This document shows, one piece after another, positions 25,263 through 34,562 of a DNA stretch of 64,000 nt; position 1 is the stretch's first letter; each line of letters starts with the position of its first letter. The stretch is from Paenibacillus monticola (GTDB taxonomy: Bacteria > Bacillota > Bacilli > Paenibacillales > Paenibacillaceae): NCBI RefSeq assembly GCF_009664975.1, contig NZ_WJXB01000007.1, forward strand, positions 310,001 through 374,000. The letters are read 5' to 3'. Below the pieces are notes generated by a model. That model saw only the letters and a list, made by a program, of their open reading frames with translations, did no database searches and was not told where the DNA came from. Made by a program: the position numbers and the translations under genes.

Positions 25263-26993
25263 TTAAGCTCCTTGCTGGGATATGGCGATATCCCGGTAGA
25301 GATGACTGGTCTGAAGCAGTACATTGTGAGTGCCGCTAGCGGTGATCCGTCCATTTTCGAGCACCAGAATGAGATCGGCATGTTCGATGGACGCTATTCT
25401 TTGACCAATAATAATACAGGTGCTATTCTTCATTACGCTTTGCAGGGATTGCCGGATAAGCAGGTCTGTATTCAGATCTACTGCACTTGTACAGTCATCT
25501 AAAATAATGATTTGCGGTTTCAAGAGCAAGGTTCTCGCTATCGAAATCCGTTGTTTCTGTCCCCCCGACAGATTCACACCACGCTGACCAAGAATCGTAT
25601 CATAGCCCTCCGGCAACCCCATAATGAAATCATGTGCCTGAGCTAGCTGAGTTGCTACTTCCACTTCTTCGCGTGTAGCTTCAGGTTTGCCGTAACGCAG
25701 ATTCTCCATAATCGTTCCGCTAAAAAGCATAGCCTGCTGAAGTACCATGCCTACTTCCTGATGTAACCGCTCGGGCTCAAGTTCATTGATGTTGTGCGAA
25801 TCAATCCGAATTGCCCCATGGGTCACTTCATAGAGACGTGGGATTAAACTGACCAACGTGGATTTGCCAGAGCCGTTGACGCCGATGATCCCCACAGTCT
25901 GTCCTGCTTCCACGCTAAAATGAATATCACTCAGCACCGCGTGCTCCGGATTACCATCGTAGCTAAAGGACACATGTTGAAATTCCAACCGCCCCTTCAG
26001 TTGCACAACAGGCTTAGTCAGATTTACCTCCGCCTTATCTGCTGCCTCAGAAGGGGTTTCCAACAACACTTCATTTACTCGATCGGCCGAAGCTTTGGCC
26101 CTTGAAAGTATCATAATCTGGTTGCCAATCCCAAGGGTGGCGAACAGTAATTGCGAGATGTAAGTCAGAAACGCGGCCAGATCACCTACCGAGAGTGTCC
26201 CCTCACGCGAAAGCACACCTCCATACCATAAGGCAGCGACTACGCTGAAGTTAAGAATAAGCGACATCAGAGGATTATTCATAGCGACTGCCTTGGCCGC
26301 CTTTAGACTAGCCATTAAGTAATTAGTATTGCTGGTACCAAAACCTTTCTCTTCATGCTCATTGCGCACAAAAGCCTTCACGACGCGAATTCCTGCCAAG
26401 TTCTCCTGCATCTTCGTATTCACGCGATCCAGCCGCTCCTGCACGCTTCCATATAGCGGAATCATCAGGCGTGTAGTGACAACGAGCAGCAGCACTAATA
26501 CCGGAAGCATCGCCAATAGAATTAGAGACAAACGTGGGCTAATAATGAAGGCCATAATCAAACTGCCTGCGAACTGGAAGGCTTGTCTGGCAAACATCCT
26601 CAACACCATCAGCACTAAATTCTGCAATTGAACGATGTCTCCGGTAAGCCTTGTGACAAGAGAACCTGAACCCAAACGATCCAGGCTGCGGATGGACAAT
26701 GTCTGGACTTTTTGAAAGAGCTCCTGACGTAAATCGGCACCAAACTTTTGGGAGGCAATCGTGGAATAGACCGTGCAGCCAACCCCTCCGATCAGACCCA
26801 CTAATGCAGCGCCTAACATGAGTACTCCTGTATATGTAATATGATTCTGATTGCCAGCAATGACCCCTTGATTCACAATACTGGCCATTAATTTAGGCTG
26901 AAGTAGATCCATAGACACCTCAAGCAGCATGAAGAGCGGCCCGAGGAAAGCTACGAACCAATAGGGCTTGATAAATCGGGTAAGCTTAGACAC
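25263..26993 (-). CDS. ABC exporter half-transporter (first subunit), multidrug type
   Basis: A 576-aa half-transporter with six helices and an ATPase domain (Walker A GVNGSGKST, signature LSGGQKQR, Walker B IIILDDCTSAVD). The catalytic Glu after Walker B is Asp here (LDDCTS), the degenerate site expected in one half of a heterodimeric exporter, while its partner has LDEATS. It starts at GTG 26993 with GAGG 9 bases upstream, right after the SMR gene. It probably exports drugs together with the 23465 gene. Confidence 0.92.
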   Translation of the reverse strand: MSKLTRFIKPYWFVAFLGPLFMLLEVSMDLLQPKLMASIVNQGVIAGNQNHITYTGVLMLGAALVGLIGGVGCTVYSTIASQKFGADLRQELFQKVQTLSIRSLDRLGSGSLVTRLTGDIVQLQNLVLMVLRMFARQAFQFAGSLIMAFIISPRLSLILLAMLPVLVLLLVVTTRLMIPLYGSVQERLDRVNTKMQENLAGIRVVKAFVRNEHEEKGFGTSNTNYLMASLKAAKAVAMNNPLMSLILNFSVVAALWYGGVLSREGTLSVGDLAAFLTYISQLLFATLGIGNQIMILSRAKASADRVNEVLLETPSEAADKAEVNLTKPVVQLKGRLEFQHVSFSYDGNPEHAVLSDIHFSVEAGQTVGIIGVNGSGKSTLVSLIPRLYEVTHGAIRIDSHNINELEPERLHQEVGMVLQQAMLFSGTIMENLRYGKPEATREEVEVATQLAQAHDFIMGLPEGYDTILGQRGVNLSGGQKQRISIARTLLLKPQIIILDDCTSAVDLNTDLLIRQSLQSVMKNSTCIIIGQRIASIEHADLILVLENGRITASGTHNVLLQTSHLYRDIAISQQGA

Positions 26994-27008
26994 TAGTAGA
27001 CACCTCAA

Positions 27009-27374
27009 TCACTGTGAGAGTTGTTCTGTCTTGGCTGCCTCCGGCGAATCGCTATGTCCGGGGCCAAAGAAATTTAATACGACAACACCAATTACAATTA
27101 AAGCTATACCGATCAAGCTGCCAAGGGAGATTTTTTCTTTCCAGATCAGTACCGATATAATGACCGTGGCGACTGATCCTATACCAGACCAGATGGCATA
27201 GGCTGTATTTAGCGGGATTGATTTCAAGGTTATGGATAGAAAGAAAAATGAAAATAGAAAGCCAACAATAACCCCTACGGCCGGAAGCGGTCGTGTAAAA
27301 CCTTGTGAAGCTTTGAGCATGGAGGTGCCAAACAGTTCACCTGCAATAGAAAGCATCAAATAGAAATAAGCCAT
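27009..27374 (-). CDS. SMR-family small multidrug resistance transporter
   Basis: A 121-aa protein with four helices and the conserved membrane-embedded Glu13 of the SMR family (LSIAGELFGTSMLK). AYAIWSGIGSVATVIIS is the typical helix-3 segment. SMR proteins swap protons for cationic drugs or guanidinium, usually as dimers. Only one SMR gene is present, so a homodimer is likely. Its start overlaps the tetR stop (TAATG) and it is cotranscribed with tetR and the two ABC genes. Confidence 0.92.
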   Translation of the reverse strand: MAYFYLMLSIAGELFGTSMLKASQGFTRPLPAVGVIVGFLFSFFFLSITLKSIPLNTAYAIWSGIGSVATVIISVLIWKEKISLGSLIGIALIVIGVVVLNFFGPGHSDSPEAAKTEQLSQ

Positions 27375-27928
27375 TAGTGCCGTTCCTCCTTAGTCCAAGA
27401 TATCAGCTCGTGATATACTTTGTTCCTCAAATCCGTATCGAGCGGTGCCAATCCGAACATCTCAGCGAACCACAGTCCATCGGCAGCAAGTCTAGCAATT
27501 GTGGCCTGAACACTATCTGTTCCGTCATTTTCGATATGGCTCTGCCAGACCTTATATTGCGCCTGCATGCCTTCAAGTAGCTTCGGATTGGCAAAGGCAG
27601 CAGCGAATAACGCCGAACTCATATCTACCCCACAATCCAGCTCGTTAAAAGTAGCTTCAACATAGGCCCGGCTCCAAGCGCCATGACTCTGCTGATCCTC
27701 CTCTGCCTTGCGCTGGATTTCAGCTCCATAACTCTCATTCAGCTTATCCATCATCCCTTTTATCAAAGCTTCCTTACTTGAAAAATGGTACAACAGTCCT
27801 CCTTTGCTAATTCCGGCTTCCTTCGCCAAGGCTTCCAGCGTCAGTTGAGCCACACCATCCCTTTGGACAATATTGGAGGCGGCTTTAAGGATTAAATCCT
27901 GTTTAATAAAACTCTTGTCACCTTTCAT
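27374..27928 (-). CDS. TetR-family repressor of the multidrug operon
   Basis: A 184-aa repressor with an N-terminal HTH (LTLEALAKEAGISKGGLLYHFSSKE) and a helical ligand-binding domain. AAGGAGA lies 9 bases before the ATG. As first gene of tetR-SMR-ABC-ABC, it probably represses its own operon through the palindrome inside its promoter and is released by a drug. Confidence 0.93.
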   Translation of the reverse strand: MKGDKSFIKQDLILKAASNIVQRDGVAQLTLEALAKEAGISKGGLLYHFSSKEALIKGMMDKLNESYGAEIQRKAEEDQQSHGAWSRAYVEATFNELDCGVDMSSALFAAAFANPKLLEGMQAQYKVWQSHIENDGTDSVQATIARLAADGLWFAEMFGLAPLDTDLRNKVYHELISWTKEERH

Positions 27929-27961
27929 ACTTAGCCGTCTCCTTATATATATTCTAGATTT

Positions 27962-27990
27962 ACTATACCGTCTGGACGGTTTTTAATCAA
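27962..27990 (-). promoter_or_regulatory. Promoter with embedded TetR operator
   Basis: On the minus strand TTGATT (27985-27990), a 17-base spacer and TATAGT (27962-27967) form a sigma-A promoter. The inverted repeat ACCGTC-TG-GACGGT (27967-27980) fills the spacer and touches the -10, so a bound repressor would block RNA polymerase. Confidence 0.8.
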
Positions 27991-28015
27991 CGAATTTTCA
28001 AGGGATTTTACAGAC

Positions 28016-28053
28016 AAAAACCAGTCAAACACGCTAATGTTTAGACTGGTTTG
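28016..28053 (-). terminator. Terminator after the Gfo/Idh gene
   Basis: A stem AAACCAGTC/GACTGGTTT with an inner AAAC/GTTT pair, followed on the minus strand by TTTTTG. Confidence 0.8.
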
Positions 28054-28080
28054 TATGAACTTGGTCACATCATATTAGGT

Positions 28081-29148
28081 TTAGTCCCTGTATGATTTTT
28101 CTCTTAGATGGCTGCTCATGAAATCGGCAAGTTCAATCTTTCTACCTTGCTTGGCGCTTTCCAAAGCTCCGAGCACCATAGCCATGCTGTATCGATTATC
28201 GCGGCAATCCGTTTCAGCCGGACGTTGCTCTGCCAGTGATAGGAACATCTCATCCAGACAACCATGATGGAACGTACTGTTCATCTCTACGGTCTGACCC
28301 TCGATACGCTCATAATCACGAACGAACTTGCCCGATTGATCTCCAGCCGCAACCACCTCGGCATACGGTATACCCAATCCATCCCAAATGGCCGTACCTT
28401 TCTCTCCGGTGATTCGCCAGGATGCTTCCCATGAAGTGGGTGCACCTTCAGCACACCAGGAGCCTTGATAGCAGAACACAGAGCCGTCTGACATTTCAAA
28501 TATACAGATCGCTGCCGCATTCCCCTCATACCAAGAGCCTGGAGGATTAAATTCCTGACAGTAAACGGTTACAGGATTAGCTCCGCTAATGAAGCGAGCT
28601 TGATCAAAGGTGTGGATAGCCATATCCAGCAGTAAAGGGCTGTTCATAACCTCGCGGAAGCCTCCGAAATGCGGAGCTAGAAAAAAGTTAGCCCCGATAT
28701 ATCCCGTTCTGCCGATCGTGTCCGATGTGATAAGGTTCCGTAAAGAGCGGATTCTTGGTTCATAACGACGGTTTTGCATCACTGCATGTGTATTCCCGGT
28801 ACGTTCTGCTAACGCAACAATCTGATTGCACTGTTCCATCGTTTCTGCTAGCGGCTTCTCACCGAACACATCACAGTCTAGCTCTAAGGCAGTCGTGGCA
28901 ATCGTGAAATGGCTTGCGGGAATGGTCACATCAAATACGAGATTGGCAGCGGTTTCCTGAATCGCCTGCTTGAGATCCGTAAATTTCAAGCAGGAAATTC
29001 CATGCTTCTCGGCCATAACCTCTGCTGACTCCAGCCTAATATCGACCAGTGCTACGATTTCAATATCTTGGCGCTTCAGAGCGTATTCAATCCATTCATT
29101 CGCCATTCCGCCGCATCCGGCAATAGCTACACGGTATTGTGCTGTCAT
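28081..29148 (-). CDS. Gfo/Idh/MocA oxidoreductase
   Basis: A 355-aa NAD(P)-dependent sugar oxidoreductase. A Rossmann domain (AIAGCGGMANEWIEYALKR) contains the EKP motif (FGEKPLAET, about 95-103), followed by an alpha/beta dimerisation domain that carries the substrate His/Asp (LLDMAIHTFDQARF). It lies 21 bases after the TIM-barrel gene in the same operon, across from an AraC regulator. It would oxidise or reduce a sugar, inositol or glycoside. Substrate not predictable. Confidence 0.9.
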   Translation of the reverse strand: MTAQYRVAIAGCGGMANEWIEYALKRQDIEIVALVDIRLESAEVMAEKHGISCLKFTDLKQAIQETAANLVFDVTIPASHFTIATTALELDCDVFGEKPLAETMEQCNQIVALAERTGNTHAVMQNRRYEPRIRSLRNLITSDTIGRTGYIGANFFLAPHFGGFREVMNSPLLLDMAIHTFDQARFISGANPVTVYCQEFNPPGSWYEGNAAAICIFEMSDGSVFCYQGSWCAEGAPTSWEASWRITGEKGTAIWDGLGIPYAEVVAAGDQSGKFVRDYERIEGQTVEMNSTFHHGCLDEMFLSLAEQRPAETDCRDNRYSMAMVLGALESAKQGRKIELADFMSSHLREKSYRD

Positions 29149-29169
29149 CTTGCTCCCCCTCTCAAAAGC

Positions 29170-30057
29170 TTAAGCCGGATTCGGCACGAAGCTGCCACCG
29201 CGGCATTGCTTCAAATAATTCAGCGCATGGACTTGCCCGGTCATCTCCAGCTCATCCCGATAGACAGGGTCATGCCAGCCTTCGATATCAATGGTGCCTT
29301 TATAACCTGCCTGACGCAAAATAGTAATTACATCTGACCAGTTCGTATCTCCAAAACCTGGTGTCCGGTGCCACACATAAGGTTTAGGGCCATGGATACC
29401 GTATTCTTTTATAATATCCCAAGCTATGGTGGCATCTTTGCCATGAACATGGAACACTTTATCCATCCATTTGCGCAACTGCGGGATCGGATCAATCAGT
29501 GCAACCATCTGATGGCAGGGTTCCCACTCCAGTCCGAGGTTTTCGGCGGGTACAGCGTTGAACATTTTTTCCCAAGCCATCGGATTGTGTGCAATATTCC
29601 AGTCTCCGGTTTGCCAGTTTCCGTCCATAGAGCAATTCTCGAAGGCGATGCGCAGTCCGCGATCTGCAGCTCTTTTGGTAAGCTCACCAAATACCTCTGT
29701 GAACTTTGGAATCGACTCATCGATGGACACCCCAGGAATCCGACCGGTAAAGCCTGACACCATATCTGTGCCAAATAAATGGGCATGATCAATCAAACGC
29801 TCCCAGCTAGCTAGCGTATCCGAATTGTCACCAGTATTCGTGAGCGGATTGCCGAAGATCCCGACGGAAGAAATAATAAAATCATGTTCTGCTGCTAGTT
29901 CCGAGACACGTTTAGCCGTTTCAACTAAGTCTGTCTTCTCTGTAGTTTGCCAAAAGGTTAAGCTAAAAGATTCAAACCCATGACCAATAATCTGCGGGAT
30001 AACTCTGACTGCATCCCCGCCCCCTACTAACGTACCGATCCGCAATGTATCCTTCAT
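29170..30057 (-). CDS. Sugar phosphate isomerase/epimerase-like TIM barrel
   Basis: A 295-aa AP-endonuclease-2/IolE-like TIM-barrel protein. Metal-ligand type residues are spread as expected (ENCSMDG, LGLEWEPCHQ, HVHGKD, IDIEGWHDP). Such proteins isomerise, epimerise or dehydrate sugars, and some act on 3-keto-glycosides. It is the first gene of the two-gene operon with the Gfo/Idh enzyme and divergent from an AraC regulator, a frequent Paenibacillus arrangement. Confidence 0.85.
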   Translation of the reverse strand: MKDTLRIGTLVGGGDAVRVIPQIIGHGFESFSLTFWQTTEKTDLVETAKRVSELAAEHDFIISSVGIFGNPLTNTGDNSDTLASWERLIDHAHLFGTDMVSGFTGRIPGVSIDESIPKFTEVFGELTKRAADRGLRIAFENCSMDGNWQTGDWNIAHNPMAWEKMFNAVPAENLGLEWEPCHQMVALIDPIPQLRKWMDKVFHVHGKDATIAWDIIKEYGIHGPKPYVWHRTPGFGDTNWSDVITILRQAGYKGTIDIEGWHDPVYRDELEMTGQVHALNYLKQCRGGSFVPNPA

Positions 30058-30180
30058 CTTGTGACCACTCCAATATTGGTTTATATTAAGTTCAGCTACC
30101 TAAGTATATTCGTCATTTCTAGTCAAATCTCTGCTTATCTTGTGTAGTTATAGCTGAATCTTGTGGGAGTTGAAGCAATA

Positions 30181-31065
30181 GTGACTTATCCGAAAGAGCT
30201 TAAAGAATATCCTCAACTGGAGGAGAAAACGTATCCGTTTCGCTTATTTTTCAATGATTCCAAGGAGGTAAAAGCCGCTCAGAATATCCTATTTCTGCAC
30301 TGGCATGAGCATTTTGAGATTATAGTCATGCAGCAGGGCAGCGCAATATTCCATGTGGACAGTCAACCGTATGAGGCGAACCCCGGAGATGTGATCTTCG
30401 TGCCATCGGGCGGATTGCATGTTGGCTACAGCCTGCGGGACGAGAATGTCCGATACGTATCGATCGTGTTCCATGCTTCTTTGTTCAAGGATTGGAATCA
30501 GGACCCTCAACATGAGCAATTCGTTGCACCCTATCTAGACAACCGTTATCAGTTCCCGGTCAAGCCGGCAGAACAAGTACCCGCCTGCTCCACCTATTAT
30601 TCACTCCTGTACACCATAATAGAGGAAGTACATACCAAAAGTCCCGCCTTTCAGCTGGTGATCAAGAATCAACTACATTTGCTCTTCACGCTGCTGTCCA
30701 GAACTTTTTTGCCGCAGCAGTTATCAACTAAAGCTAATGAACGTCAATCGTTCAATCGCGAGCGCTTCAAGCCGCTATTGGAGTATTTGGATGAGCATTT
30801 TGAAGATAAAATGACGATCGAGAATGCTGCGAAATCCGTCAATCTCAATCCATACCACTTTTGCAAAACCTTCAAAAAGCTGACCGGACGCACCTTCATC
30901 GATTATGTAAACCTATGCCGAGTCAATGAAGCCGAACGGCTGCTGCTGGAGACTGACTTCACCGTGACGGAAATTGCCGGCAGAGTGGGCTGTGATAACC
31001 CCAACTACTTCACCAAGCTGTTCAAGCAATATAAAGGGCTAACTCCCTCCAGTTTACGTAAATAG
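30181..31065 (+). CDS. AraC-family regulator with cupin sensor
   Basis: A 294-aa regulator. An N-terminal cupin (HWHEHFEIIVMQQGSAIFHV, PGDVIFVPSGGLH) binds an inducer, probably a sugar. The C-terminal AraC HTH pair is at about 195-294 (LNPYHFCKTFKKLTGR, VGCDNPNYFTKLFKQYKG). GGGAG is about 11 bases before the GTG at 30181; a GTG at 30163 has no SD. It is divergent from the TIM-barrel/Gfo operon, which it probably activates. Confidence 0.88.
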   Translation: MTYPKELKEYPQLEEKTYPFRLFFNDSKEVKAAQNILFLHWHEHFEIIVMQQGSAIFHVDSQPYEANPGDVIFVPSGGLHVGYSLRDENVRYVSIVFHASLFKDWNQDPQHEQFVAPYLDNRYQFPVKPAEQVPACSTYYSLLYTIIEEVHTKSPAFQLVIKNQLHLLFTLLSRTFLPQQLSTKANERQSFNRERFKPLLEYLDEHFEDKMTIENAAKSVNLNPYHFCKTFKKLTGRTFIDYVNLCRVNEAERLLLETDFTVTEIAGRVGCDNPNYFTKLFKQYKGLTPSSLRK

Positions 31066-31192
31066 TTGTTAACTCTAAGTGAGAAAAACCCACGAGCTGT
31101 TCTCTCGTCTTTATTGGGAGAGGAGTCGAAAGGGATAGACCTCTGAGAGATATAGGAGGAATAATGGACTGGGAGCAGCGGATTTCGGCTAA

Positions 31193-31368
31193 ATGTTGTA
31201 TTTTTTGCAACATACCTCTCGAAAATAGCCGCTTATTATTAAATTGTTGGATGGAATACAACAATTTAATTCAAAACAGACTCTACAATTAGTGAATGTT
31301 GGATTTCATCCAACAATTCCTACTTGTGGAATAGATATAACAAATATTGTTGTATTTCATCCAATATT
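31193..31368. repeat. Cluster of four related intergenic palindromes
   Basis: In the 454-base gap 31066-31519 four palindromes share a TTG...CAA core with an AT-rich centre: 31193-31213, 31241-31267, 31294-31319 and 31343-31368, at about 50-base spacing. The second is nearly perfect (AAATTGTTG, nine central bases, CAACAATTT). The first sits inside an outer CGGCTA/TAGCCG pair. The rest of the gap has no gene that I can support. Such palindromes might be repeat-family elements or binding sites; I cannot say which. Confidence 0.7.
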
Positions 31369-31468
31369 TTCACTGGAGAGCTAGTGGTTGCGAGCATCAA
31401 CATCCTTTTCGGGAATCAGAGAATCCCCTTCTATTTTCCCCGAAAATCAGATGAATTCTTATCTTTCG

Positions 31469-31505
31469 AAAAAAAAGGACTCCAGTAGATAAGCTACTGG
31501 AGTCC
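31469..31505 (-). terminator. Terminator of the LacI-Gfo-ThuA-Gfo operon
   Basis: A perfect 12-bp stem GGACTCCAGTAG/CTACTGGAGTCC (31477-31488 with 31494-31505) is followed by eight T on the minus strand, just after the last gene of the operon. Confidence 0.9.
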
Positions 31506-31519
31506 GGTTACTGCAGTTA

Positions 31520-32623
31520 TTAGTCCAATGTATACGGCTGCAGTCCTAACGGGAGCGCAGTCGGGCGTTCGCAGGTGCTCTCCATCTCATAGAAACTGCG
31601 AGAATCGGAAGAGTCATGAAAGGCCCACATCGCTTCCAGCACATGATAAGCAAGTTCACCGCTAGCGCGGTGCTTGCGTCCAGTACGAATAGCATAAGCC
31701 ATATCAGCGGGTCCAATACCTCGTGTGTTCTGGTCGTAACCAGGCACCAGCGGCTCTTCCGTCCAGTCTTGTTCACCGATGCGCCGATATTTCACAGGTC
31801 CGCCAAAGGTGTTCGGATCGGGAACTTGGATTGTTCCTTCAGTACCGTAAATTTCTATAGGTGGCAAATCGCTGCCCCCAAAGACATCAAAGCTGGTAAT
31901 CAGCGTTGCAATCGCCCCACTGTGGAATTGCAGTGTTCCGGCAACGTGGGTCGGGATATCGACCGGAATCTTTTGGCCAGACTTCTTCTCGCTCGTAATC
32001 GTTCGCTCTTGCAGTGCTTTACCAGTCATTCCGGTTACCGTATGAATAGGACCCAGCAGCTGCACCAGCGCTGTCAGATAATAGGGGCCCATATCGAACA
32101 TCGGGCCACCTCCTGCAGCATAGTAGAATTCCGGATCGGGATGCCAATGCTCATGGCCGCGTCCCAGCATAAATGAGGTTGCTGCGACAGGTCTGCCAAT
32201 AACGCCTTCATCAATCAGCTTCAGCACCGTCTGAATACCCGCGCCTAGGAAGGTTTCCGGAGCACTGCCCACAAGCAGCCCTTTTTCCTTGGCCACTGCG
32301 AGCACCTTGCGTCCTTCTTCTCTTGTCACAGCTAGCGGCTTCTCCACATATACATGCTTGCCAGCTTCAAGTGCACGCAGGGTAACCTCGGCATGTGCTG
32401 CTGGAATCGTTAAATTGATCACAATCTCGATCTCTGGATCATTCAATAATTGCTCCGTAGTATAAACGTGCGGAATATTGTATAGATCTGCCTGCTCCTG
32501 TGCTCTCGTCAGATCCATGTCTGCACAAGCGATAAGCTCCAAGACTGCGAACTTCTGACAGTTCTCCATATAGATACTGCTGATCTTACCACAGCCTATG
32601 ATGCCAACTTTTACTTTGTCCAT
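31520..32623 (-). CDS. Gfo/Idh/MocA oxidoreductase
   Basis: A 367-aa oxidoreductase. Rossmann GxGxxA region in VGIIGCGKISSIYMENC, the EKP motif in YVEKPLAVTRE, and a C-terminal domain with MFDMGPYYLTALVQLLG as the substrate-side helix. NAD(P)-dependent redox at a sugar hydroxyl is expected. It is the last gene of the lacI-Gfo-thuA-Gfo operon, 21 bases after the ThuA-like gene. It differs clearly from the other two Gfo enzymes here, so each may act at a different step. Confidence 0.9.
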   Translation of the reverse strand: MDKVKVGIIGCGKISSIYMENCQKFAVLELIACADMDLTRAQEQADLYNIPHVYTTEQLLNDPEIEIVINLTIPAAHAEVTLRALEAGKHVYVEKPLAVTREEGRKVLAVAKEKGLLVGSAPETFLGAGIQTVLKLIDEGVIGRPVAATSFMLGRGHEHWHPDPEFYYAAGGGPMFDMGPYYLTALVQLLGPIHTVTGMTGKALQERTITSEKKSGQKIPVDIPTHVAGTLQFHSGAIATLITSFDVFGGSDLPPIEIYGTEGTIQVPDPNTFGGPVKYRRIGEQDWTEEPLVPGYDQNTRGIGPADMAYAIRTGRKHRASGELAYHVLEAMWAFHDSSDSRSFYEMESTCERPTALPLGLQPYTLD

Positions 32624-32644
32624 TGATAGATCGCTCCCAACAAT

Positions 32645-33376
32645 TTATTGACTATCTGCCATGCCGCTATAGCTGTTGCCAATCGTCGATACATCTTTCT
32701 GATTCAACGTAGCATTCTGTTTGCCTTCAGCAGCCCAGAGCAGTCCTCTACGCATCATTTCCTTCACCTGAGGCTTCTCAACAATGTCGGCATGATGTCC
32801 AAGCGAATTGTAATACACTCGGCCCACGCCCCAGCGTTTGGTCCAAGCTACAGGCATATCCACTGCTTTGTTGAGCGAATGAGGTCCATCTACTACCGGA
32901 AAACGGGTGGTTGCAAGCACTTCTACCGCAGGATCAACATGCAGATAATATTGCTCAGACGAAACATTGAAATCCTCCATGCCGGCTACCAGCGGACTGG
33001 AGCTCTGAGGAAATTGTATCGTGTAGTTCACTCCATCATTGCCAGGATGTGCTACCCATTGTCCACCCGTCATAAACTGCCAGTCCGTATTCTTGCGGAA
33101 CGAGTCACACATCCCGCCATGACAACCCGCAAGCCCGGTTCCATTCTGCACAGCAGTGGATACGTTATCTACAAACTGCTGAGAGATTTCACCCATCGTC
33201 CAGACGGGAACAATTAGGTCCAGACCGAGCAGCTTATCAGCATCTGCAAAAGCCTCCAGCGTATTAGACACCTCAACTTCAAACTGCTCTTCCCGCAACA
33301 GCTCAGCGAATACTCCGGCGACCTGCTCCGGTTCATGTCCGTCCCAGCCACCCCATACGATCAATGCTTTTCTCAT
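32645..33376 (-). CDS. ThuA-like domain protein
   Basis: A 243-aa protein of the ThuA (trehalose utilisation) class, a class-I glutamine amidotransferase-like fold. The conserved LAGCHGGMCDSFR segment and the HPGNDGVNYTI stretch fit. It starts at the ATG at 33376 with AAGGAG 9 bases upstream; the longer frame lacks support. ThuA-like proteins sit with Gfo/Idh enzymes in sugar pathways and are thought to process keto-sugars or keto-glycosides. It lies between two Gfo genes. Confidence 0.87.
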   Translation of the reverse strand: MRKALIVWGGWDGHEPEQVAGVFAELLREEQFEVEVSNTLEAFADADKLLGLDLIVPVWTMGEISQQFVDNVSTAVQNGTGLAGCHGGMCDSFRKNTDWQFMTGGQWVAHPGNDGVNYTIQFPQSSSPLVAGMEDFNVSSEQYYLHVDPAVEVLATTRFPVVDGPHSLNKAVDMPVAWTKRWGVGRVYYNSLGHHADIVEKPQVKEMMRRGLLWAAEGKQNATLNQKDVSTIGNSYSGMADSQ

Positions 33377-33401
33377 ATTCAACACTCCTTTTATTAGATG
33401 T

Positions 33402-34562
33402 TTACATCTCGGACAATTCGACCCAGCGGCGTTCATCAATTGAACGTTCTACTGCTTCCAGTACGGCTTGGCATTTCACACCATCATGGAAATTTGGCAC
33501 CGGCTGACGCCCTTCTTCTATCGCTGAAGACAGCTCCAGCATTTCGTGAATAAATGTATGCTCGAAGCCAATTGTATGACCTGGCGGCCACCACGCTTCT
33601 GCATATTCATGAGCAGGATCAGTAGCAAGCACCCGGCGAAAGCCCTGGACATCCTCAGCATCAGAGGTTAGATATACCTCCAGTTCATTCATCCGTTCGA
33701 AATCGAACTTCACACTACCCAAGCTGCCATTGATCTCAAAAGAATTCGTAGAGCGATGACCGGCTGCGAACCGCGTAGCCTCAAAGCTGCCGATGGCACC
33801 GTTTACAAAACGAGCCAAAAATAATGTGGCATCATCTACAGTCACAGCTCCCTTAGGAGCATTCGTATCGCCTTTGGCACTTAACCCAGTCATTTCAGTG
33901 GCGAGCGGACGCTCCTTGATGAAGGTTTCACTCATACCAATAACTTCCTGCATATCACCCACCAGGAAATGGGCCAGATCAATCAGATGCGCGCCAAGAT
34001 CTCCGTGTGAGCCTGAACCGGCAATTTCCTTTTGTAATCTCCACACTAATGGGAATTCAGGGTCCAAGATCCAATCCTGGAGAAAGCAGGCGCGAAAATG
34101 ATAGATCTTGCCAAGCCGCCCGCTCTCCACCAGCTTCTTCGCCAGCCTGACTGCTGGAGAGAACCGGTAGTTGAATCCCACCATGTGAGCGACGCCAGCT
34201 TCTTCTGCAGCCTGCAGCATTTCGCGGGAGTCTGCCAAGTTTAATGCTAACGGCTTCTCGCAGAAAATATGTTTGCCAGCCTTCACAGCTGCCAGCGCTA
34301 TTTCTTTATGCGCATTGCTTGGCGCATTAATATCAATAAGATCAATATCCTCGCGGGATATCAAATCCTTCCAATCCGTTACACTCTCTGCCCAGCCAAA
34401 CTGATCTCTTGCCTTGTCCAAATCCTCGGCATTACGCCCGCAAATCACGGACATTTCCGGTTTCAAGGCTTTAGGGAAGAACATGGGCAGACTTCGGTAG
34501 GCATTGCTATGAGCTTTGCCCATAAATTTGTAACCAATCATTCCAATGCGCAGCTGTTTCAT
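33402..34562 (-). CDS. Gfo/Idh/MocA oxidoreductase
   Basis: A 386-aa oxidoreductase with the GYKFMGKAHSNAYRSLP Rossmann loop typical of one Gfo subgroup, EKP motif (FCEKPLALN) and a substrate-side HGDLGAHLIDLAHFLVGD helix with His and Asp. It begins immediately after the lacI stop (TAAATG), so it is translationally coupled. It is likely to start the pathway by oxidising a sugar or glycoside, but direction and substrate are unknown. Confidence 0.9.
   Translation of the reverse strand: MKQLRIGMIGYKFMGKAHSNAYRSLPMFFPKALKPEMSVICGRNAEDLDKARDQFGWAESVTDWKDLISREDIDLIDINAPSNAHKEIALAAVKAGKHIFCEKPLALNLADSREMLQAAEEAGVAHMVGFNYRFSPAVRLAKKLVESGRLGKIYHFRACFLQDWILDPEFPLVWRLQKEIAGSGSHGDLGAHLIDLAHFLVGDMQEVIGMSETFIKERPLATEMTGLSAKGDTNAPKGAVTVDDATLFLARFVNGAIGSFEATRFAAGHRSTNSFEINGSLGSVKFDFERMNELEVYLTSDAEDVQGFRRVLATDPAHEYAEAWWPPGHTIGFEHTFIHEMLELSSAIEEGRQPVPNFHDGVKCQAVLEAVERSIDERRWVELSEM

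Noticed and set aside
25258..25381. Longer start for the second ABC half-transporter
   Set aside because: The extension overlaps the preceding gene and has no SD, whereas the ATG at 25258 has AAGGAGC.
31066..31519. CRISPR array
   Set aside because: The repeats are palindromes with different sequences and no spacer-length regularity; no cas genes in view.
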